Source of the DNA: Anthocerotibacter panamensis C109
GTDB taxonomy: Bacteria > Cyanobacteriota > Cyanobacteriia > Gloeobacterales > Anthocerotibacteraceae
Direction: 5' to 3'
Assembly (NCBI RefSeq): GCF_018389385.1
Contig: NZ_CP062698.1
Span: 1,243,501-1,307,500, forward strand
Length of the DNA stretch: 64,000 bases
Shown here: positions 60,305-64,000 of the stretch, piece after piece
Position numbering within the stretch: the stretch's first letter is position 1
How the letters are laid out: every line of letters starts with the position of its first letter
Program-made: the position numbers and the translations under genes
The notes under the pieces: model-generated
Database searches by the model: none
What the model was told of the DNA's origin: nothing
What the model saw: only the letters and a program-made list of their open reading frames with translations

Positions 60305-61138
60305 ATGACGGATATTCCTTTGTGGGATGACGGTGCTAGCACGGAGCTTGCGTGGCTACGTGCTCTGCGACTGCCCTCCTTACCGTGGGTCCAGCCCTTT
60401 TTGCCCCGCTTAGGTCTACCTCAAGCTATCGTGGAGCACCCGGAAGTCCTAGTCCCGCTCCATGCCCAAGCTGTAGCGGAGTTCAAAGCTCTTTACAGGG
60501 CGAATGCAGGGTTAGGGTATGTTCCGGGATTGGAGGCGCATATCGCCCGCGAGGTAATAACTGGGGTATTGCGTCGTCTTGCTCAGGAGGTGGGAGAGCA
60601 GGTAGCGATTGACTTTGAGCGTTGGGCAAGGCGGCATGTGGTCTGTCGGGAGATTGATAGAGGATTACGGGATTGGCGAAGGTTACTGCTCCATGCCTAC
60701 CGCTTTCTTATAGAAGACCGTCAATTTTATCAGGAGCATCCCGAAAAAGCCCCGCCTGCTCCGCCCGAAGCTCTGGTTCCGTTGATACTTTTAACGGCTG
60801 ACCTTGCTGACATAGCAAAAGTGGACCGACTGGATGCTGAAATACGTCACCACGCGCCACCACCTACCGAGGAGGATGCAGAGGGGTTAGACATGTCCAT
60901 GGATGCGATGACAGTTGAGTTTATTATCAATAACGAACAAACTATCGCTGTACTACGCTCCCTTGCCGCTCACCTCAATGCTGAAGAGCGGGCTGAGGCA
61001 GTCGCCTGGGCTACAAGCCAAATTAACCAGTATGAAGGACAGACCCTTTCTGCTTTAGAGGAGTGCTTACAGACTGAGCCACCCTGCTCTGACGTGCCCC
61101 CGGCGATTTATTCCTATGGGAGTTCAAGTACCGTGTAA
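60305..61138 (+). CDS. Hypothetical helical protein paired with the effector-like gene
   Basis: 277 residues from ATG 60305, preceded by TAGGAGAAGCGG (good ribosome site). The protein is rich in Leu, Ala, Glu and Arg helices (RALRLPSLPWVQPFLPRLGL, ITGVLRRLAQEVGEQVAIDF, LLHAYRFLIEDRQFYQEHPE). No signal, membrane span or recognised motif. Because it follows the effector-like gene at 45 bp on one strand, it is a candidate immunity protein, chaperone or second effector. No choice between these can be made. Confidence 0.6.
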   Translation: MTDIPLWDDGASTELAWLRALRLPSLPWVQPFLPRLGLPQAIVEHPEVLVPLHAQAVAEFKALYRANAGLGYVPGLEAHIAREVITGVLRRLAQEVGEQVAIDFERWARRHVVCREIDRGLRDWRRLLLHAYRFLIEDRQFYQEHPEKAPPAPPEALVPLILLTADLADIAKVDRLDAEIRHHAPPPTEEDAEGLDMSMDAMTVEFIINNEQTIAVLRSLAAHLNAEERAEAVAWATSQINQYEGQTLSALEECLQTEPPCSDVPPAIYSYGSSSTV

Positions 61139-61155
61139 TCTTAGCTCTTTATCAG

Positions 61156-61293
61156 TCAAGGTTTGCCCGAGCGGGTGCGCTGGTATGTGAACTTGGCTTC
61201 CCAGCGCTCGGGAAAGAAGAAGCCGAAACTGCGGCGGTAGGCGAAGCTGATAACGTTGTCTGTTTTGGTGGTCACCTGCTGGGCCGGAGGCAA
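61156..61293 (-). other. In-frame 45-codon extension after the small-subunit stop
   Basis: Directly behind TAG (61294-61296) the same frame continues with TTG and LPPAQQVTTKTDNVISFAYR, RSFGFFFPERWEAKFTYQRT, to TGA at 61156-61158. The composition looks coding-like. Either the TAG is a recent nonsense mutation, a read-through signal, or the TTG starts a separate small gene. No ribosome site is visible before the TTG. Confidence 0.35.
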
Positions 61294-61860
61294 CTACTGC
61301 CAGAAGGTCTTGCCGTCAAACCCCCGCGCCGCCTTGACCGGACCTTTGGCAGCCCCCAGCATTTCGTAGGTCACTTCGCTTCCCTTGATCTTGGTGACGG
61401 TGGCTTCTAGGAGTTGACCTTCCTCCAGTTTTTGGGACTTCTGGGCTGCTGCGACCTCTGCCTGCCTTGCAGAGGGTACCGTCAAGGGCGGTGGGGGAGC
61501 TACTTCACCCAGGGGACCAGCTTCTTGATAGTACTTGATTAAGCGAAAGGTCCAGCCCAGGATGCTCAACATACCGGGCACATCATTCTGATAGGGCGTG
61601 AGAAAGCGGGTGCAGGCATCCTCAATGTTGGTGTAGTACATGATAGTACTTTGGCTATGACCGATCTTCTTGCCGAGGGCGACCAAGGTTTCCAAATAGC
61701 GGAAGAACTTGATTCCGGCTCCCTCCTCCCCGGCACAGGCCCGTAGATAGACCATGGCTTTTCTCAGTTCGTTATCGTCTACCTCTGCTTTGACCAGGGT
61801 TTGAGCGATTGCATGGACTGTTTGCCATTGGTGTTCCGTCAGGGTTTCTGTGGTTTGCAT
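61294..61860 (-). CDS. Candidate type III CRISPR small subunit (Cas11/Csm2-like)
   Basis: 188 residues. ATG 61860 sits at the stop of the Cas7 gene before it (1-bp overlap), so translation is coupled. Residues 1-125 are helical (VHAIAQTLVKAEVDDNELRK, FFRYLETLVALGKKIGHSQS, NIEDACTRFLTPYQNDVPGM), compatible in size and position with a Csm2/Cas11-type small subunit. A Pro/Ala/Gln-rich linker leads to a C-terminal OB-like strand set (GQLLEATVTKIKGSEVTYEM). That extra domain is not usual for Csm2. Family not certain; the placement in the operon is the main argument. Confidence 0.5.
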   Translation of the reverse strand: MQTTETLTEHQWQTVHAIAQTLVKAEVDDNELRKAMVYLRACAGEEGAGIKFFRYLETLVALGKKIGHSQSTIMYYTNIEDACTRFLTPYQNDVPGMLSILGWTFRLIKYYQEAGPLGEVAPPPPLTVPSARQAEVAAAQKSQKLEEGQLLEATVTKIKGSEVTYEMLGAAKGPVKAARGFDGKTFWQ

Positions 61861-62894
61861 TAGTACATCCCTCGGGGAGCTTCGCGGGTGGTGGGATACT
61901 GGAGGACTTGGATTAGAGCCTGGAGTTGAGTCACCTGTACCAGATTTTGATGGGCAGCGCGGAGCATTGGCTGGATGGCCTGCTTGAATGCATCCCCGGA
62001 GAGGATCTCCGTACCTGAATTGATGTAAGAAGAGTAGCGCTCCCGCAAATTCTTGAAGTGCTCTAGGCGCGTCACGGCAACGACTACAGTACCCATTCCA
62101 ATAGGCTTACCTGCTCCAATCTTTAAAGCCATCGGATGCTTAGCGTCCTGCCCCAGCACGATCAGGAGTGTACCTAGTTCCGCCGGGGTCAGGTTCATAA
62201 ACCGCAGGCTGGTGGAAAATGTGGTCCCTTCCTGCGCCTGCTGCACTGGGATACCCTGCTGCCCTTTGTCGATAGCCCTCACTGCGTGGTAGTAGAACTT
62301 ACGCCCCTGGACTTTACCCTTTGCTAAGTAAATGCTCGCCTGTTTTGGGCGCGGTCGATAGAGCGAGGGCATGAAGCCCCGCCCAAAGCCTGTTTGGTCA
62401 CACAGGGCATCGCTGAACTGGATCAAGCCCTGCCAGTTCATTGCTCCAAATACTTGGCAAGCTGGACAGACTCCGACAGCATTCTTTTTACATTCCTGAT
62501 AGCCTGAGGGGATTTGTGGACCACGTGCCGTGGTTTTACACAGGCAACTCCGGGTAATAGCTTCATAGGTGGAGCGGACCACCCCTTTCAAAGAACTTCC
62601 AGGGATGACTAACCGCTGGTCTCGGCGCACTGCTGTTTTGATGAGGGGTATAGAGCTTGTCTCTTTGGACAGGTCACTGCCCATCATGACAACGCCAGAA
62701 CCTACCGAAACTGGAGTTTTTACAGTCAGTTGTAGATGAATCTTCCCGCTCAAACGTCCCTCGCTCTTAAAAGCATCTTGCCCTGCGGGTCGAGCGCGGA
62801 TGGGTTGTTCGCGCGACAGAGGAACCATCTCGTAGGGCTTGGGAGAGATCTCATTGGCGGTCTGCTGCCGGTTGGGGAGACGAGAGCTAGTCAT
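61860..62894 (-). CDS. Type III-D-like CRISPR Cas7 (Csm3-type RAMP) protein
   Basis: 344 residues. KIHLQLTVKTPVSVGSGVVM opens the RRM fold. RRDQRLVIPGSSLKGVVRST with YEA is the Cas7 glycine-rich/helix signature, and the CxxCxxx(G) region GVCPACQVFGAMNWQGLIQF is the zinc-type loop of Csm3-like proteins. GAGKPIGMGTVVV closes the fold. An aspartate in MMGSDLSKE is a candidate target-RNA cutting residue. ATG 62894 lies 2 bp from the Csx19 stop. Confidence 0.88.
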   Translation of the reverse strand: MTSSRLPNRQQTANEISPKPYEMVPLSREQPIRARPAGQDAFKSEGRLSGKIHLQLTVKTPVSVGSGVVMMGSDLSKETSSIPLIKTAVRRDQRLVIPGSSLKGVVRSTYEAITRSCLCKTTARGPQIPSGYQECKKNAVGVCPACQVFGAMNWQGLIQFSDALCDQTGFGRGFMPSLYRPRPKQASIYLAKGKVQGRKFYYHAVRAIDKGQQGIPVQQAQEGTTFSTSLRFMNLTPAELGTLLIVLGQDAKHPMALKIGAGKPIGMGTVVVAVTRLEHFKNLRERYSSYINSGTEILSGDAFKQAIQPMLRAAHQNLVQVTQLQALIQVLQYPTTREAPRGMY

Positions 62895-62896
62895 GG

Positions 62897-63349
62897 TTAT
62901 GATTCCACTGTCAGGGCGATGAAATGAACTGTTGCAGTCTCTTTATCTAAAAAGTAGCGCTGGGCAATCTTAAGCTTGTCTTTGTTGTAAGAAAAACCTT
63001 TAGGAAAGCGGGTTTCATTAGGATCATGCAGGTGAGCCTTACGCACAATAGCTTCCCATTGTTGTCCCACTTGAGTAAAGCCATCTCCTAATCCTTCTTG
63101 GCTTAGCAACAAGACCTCATATCCACGAGAGCGTTGTTTCCAACGCAACTCACAACGGCTATCGAAGACTTGTCCTTCTGGGCTCATTTTTTCCAAGCTA
63201 ATCTCTCTACCCCATTTCACCTCGTGGGGCCAGCGCAGAAAGTGAAAATAGGCTTGGCCCGTAAACTGTTTGGCAATTAAAGATTTCAGTTGTGCTAAGT
63301 TCTGGTTATGTAATATTCCCACAAATGCCTGACTGTATTGCTCTTTCAT
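62897..63349 (-). CDS. csx19: Type III-D CRISPR-associated protein Csx19-like
   Basis: 150 residues. AYFHFLRWPHEVKWGREISL, FDSRCELRWKQRSRGYEVLL and the ending YFLDKETATVHFIAL match the pattern of the Csx19 (TIGR03984) family: a WG motif, then a beta strand with ELRxWR. Csx19 accompanies type III-D modules; its part in the complex is poorly known. The start overlaps the Cas7 gene end by 4 bp (63346-63349, ATGA). Confidence 0.7.
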   Translation of the reverse strand: MKEQYSQAFVGILHNQNLAQLKSLIAKQFTGQAYFHFLRWPHEVKWGREISLEKMSPEGQVFDSRCELRWKQRSRGYEVLLLSQEGLGDGFTQVGQQWEAIVRKAHLHDPNETRFPKGFSYNKDKLKIAQRYFLDKETATVHFIALTVES

Positions 63350-64000
63350 CGCACTGCTCCAGTTATGACTTGCTTCCAGGCATCCACCGCTCGGGTAAAA
63401 AGGTTAGGAACCTGTTCTGCTCCCTGCCAAGTCAACTGGACACCAAAACCTAGAGGCATAACTCCAGCCACCACGGGAACTTCCTGACAATCATTTGCTG
63501 GAAATCCATAAGGTTCTCTCTCCTTATCAGAGAGAAACATACCAGCACCTAATAACATATTCCTGGCCCATGAGACTTCACTCCCAATCCCACTAATGCA
63601 TCCATCTTCACGGAGCACACAACCGGGATACTGCACCACTGCCGCATTCAACTGCACTTCGACCAATCCCAAACCCCGCGATTTGGCAAACCCCAACCCA
63701 AACCAGCCGTCATTGAGATCCCGTAACACCAACCCAATCAAGCCCAACTGAGGCAGAGCGAAGTTTTTGAGGTGAATTTTGGTCCGAAAGGCTCCGGCTG
63801 TGCAGACTTGATAATTGAAAGGCCCGACAGCTACTGAGCCATAGACCCGGTCAATAGCAACACCATTGCGTTCTTCGATCTTGAGCGGAGCATTGGGATC
63901 AGGATAGGCATCTTCGATTCTGATGCGACTTGCTAAAGAGGTATTACCAAACATTTGGGAGACAAAACAAGATTGCTTATATAGCTCCGGACCTGGATTA
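63346..64000 (-). CDS. Type III CRISPR Cas7-family protein, 5' end outside the window
   Basis: The frame is open to the right edge: beyond ATG 63954 it continues as NPGPELYKQSCFVSQ MFGN, so the true start is outside. SQMFGNTSLASRIRIEDAYP is the mid-protein FG-SR motif of Csm3-like Cas7, ERNGVAIDRVYGSVAVG and LKNFALPQLGLIGLVLRDLN follow, then the glycine-rich FGLGFAKSRGLGLVEV. At least 217 residues are present. First visible gene of a minus-strand cluster Cas7 - Csx19 - Cas7 - small subunit; Cas10 should lie to the right. Confidence 0.85.
   Translation of the reverse strand, partial: NPGPELYKQSCFVSQMFGNTSLASRIRIEDAYPDPNAPLKIEERNGVAIDRVYGSVAVGPFNYQVCTAGAFRTKIHLKNFALPQLGLIGLVLRDLNDGWFGLGFAKSRGLGLVEVQLNAAVVQYPGCVLREDGCISGIGSEVSWARNMLLGAGMFLSDKEREPYGFPANDCQEVPVVAGVMPLGFGVQLTWQGAEQVPNLFTRAVDAWKQVITGAVR

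Overview
The window looks like chromosomal DNA of a cyanobacterium. Evidence includes a DUF3110 protein (a cyanobacterial/plastid family), an orange-carotenoid-protein N-domain (helical carotenoid protein-like) gene, HemB and HemW of tetrapyrrole synthesis, an LptB-type ABC ATPase, and a type III-D-like CRISPR module with Csx19. Base composition is moderate to GC-rich, with AT-rich islands around insertion-sequence debris. I infer an early-branching (Gloeobacterales-like) lineage only tentatively. No single marker in the window proves it.

Layout. Positions 1-1430 hold the 3' end of tuf (EF-Tu), a membrane-anchored protein and tRNA-Pro(CGG). An integrated island follows at about 1444-17490, bounded by 59-bp direct repeats that copy the 3' half of the tRNA plus flank (1385-1443 and 17491-17549). 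The island carries a decapitated integrase, two insertion-sequence wrecks and a DISARM-like defence operon: an SNF2 helicase with DUF3883, a fragment of a sacsin-N-like ATPase, a DUF1156 DNA methyltransferase, a Uma2 nuclease, and a Swt1-HEPN/DUF499 ATPase. A serine resolvase and a broken Rpn/DUF4351 gene complete it. The methyltransferase carries an in-frame, palindrome-flanked DUF559 nuclease domain. The native tRNA terminator now lies at the far end of the island.

From 17.7 to 31.3 kb there is mainly core content: tRNA-Ser, a matrixin-type protease with dockerin and ankyrin modules, TldD, a 1.5-kb AT-rich non-coding stretch, a TAT-exported vanadium haloperoxidase, a TPR protein, FolK, an M20 peptidase whose 5' end has been duplicated (438 bp), HemB, tRNA-Gln, LptB and a DUF3110 protein. 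From 31.7 to 38.6 kb, remnants of IS630, IS4, IS30 and IS605/TnpB alternate with tRNA-Gly, a two-component system, HemW and a PIN/TRAM protein.

From 38.7 to 57.4 kb there are the carotenoid-protein-like gene, a PD-(D/E)XK nuclease, an FAD oxidoreductase coupled to GtrA, a Rof-like protein, a globin, Mrp/ApbC, YbjN, a lipoate-ligase-like protein, a TetR-controlled tripartite efflux operon (HlyD-MFS-TolC) with two clear operators, a Coq4-like protein, a NarL-type two-component system, a broken Uma2 gene, a degenerate metallo-beta-lactamase-fold protein and a thrombospondin-3-repeat protein. From 57.9 kb to the end there are a deoxyhypusine-synthase homologue, two adjacent unknown genes (the first resembles cargo of extracellular contractile injection systems), and a minus-strand type III-D-like CRISPR effector cluster that runs off the right edge.

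The strongest candidates for undescribed biology are the defence island with its DUF559-in-methyltransferase insertion and lost fourth gene, the effector-like pair at 59.2-61.1 kb, and the unusual small-subunit candidate of the CRISPR cluster.
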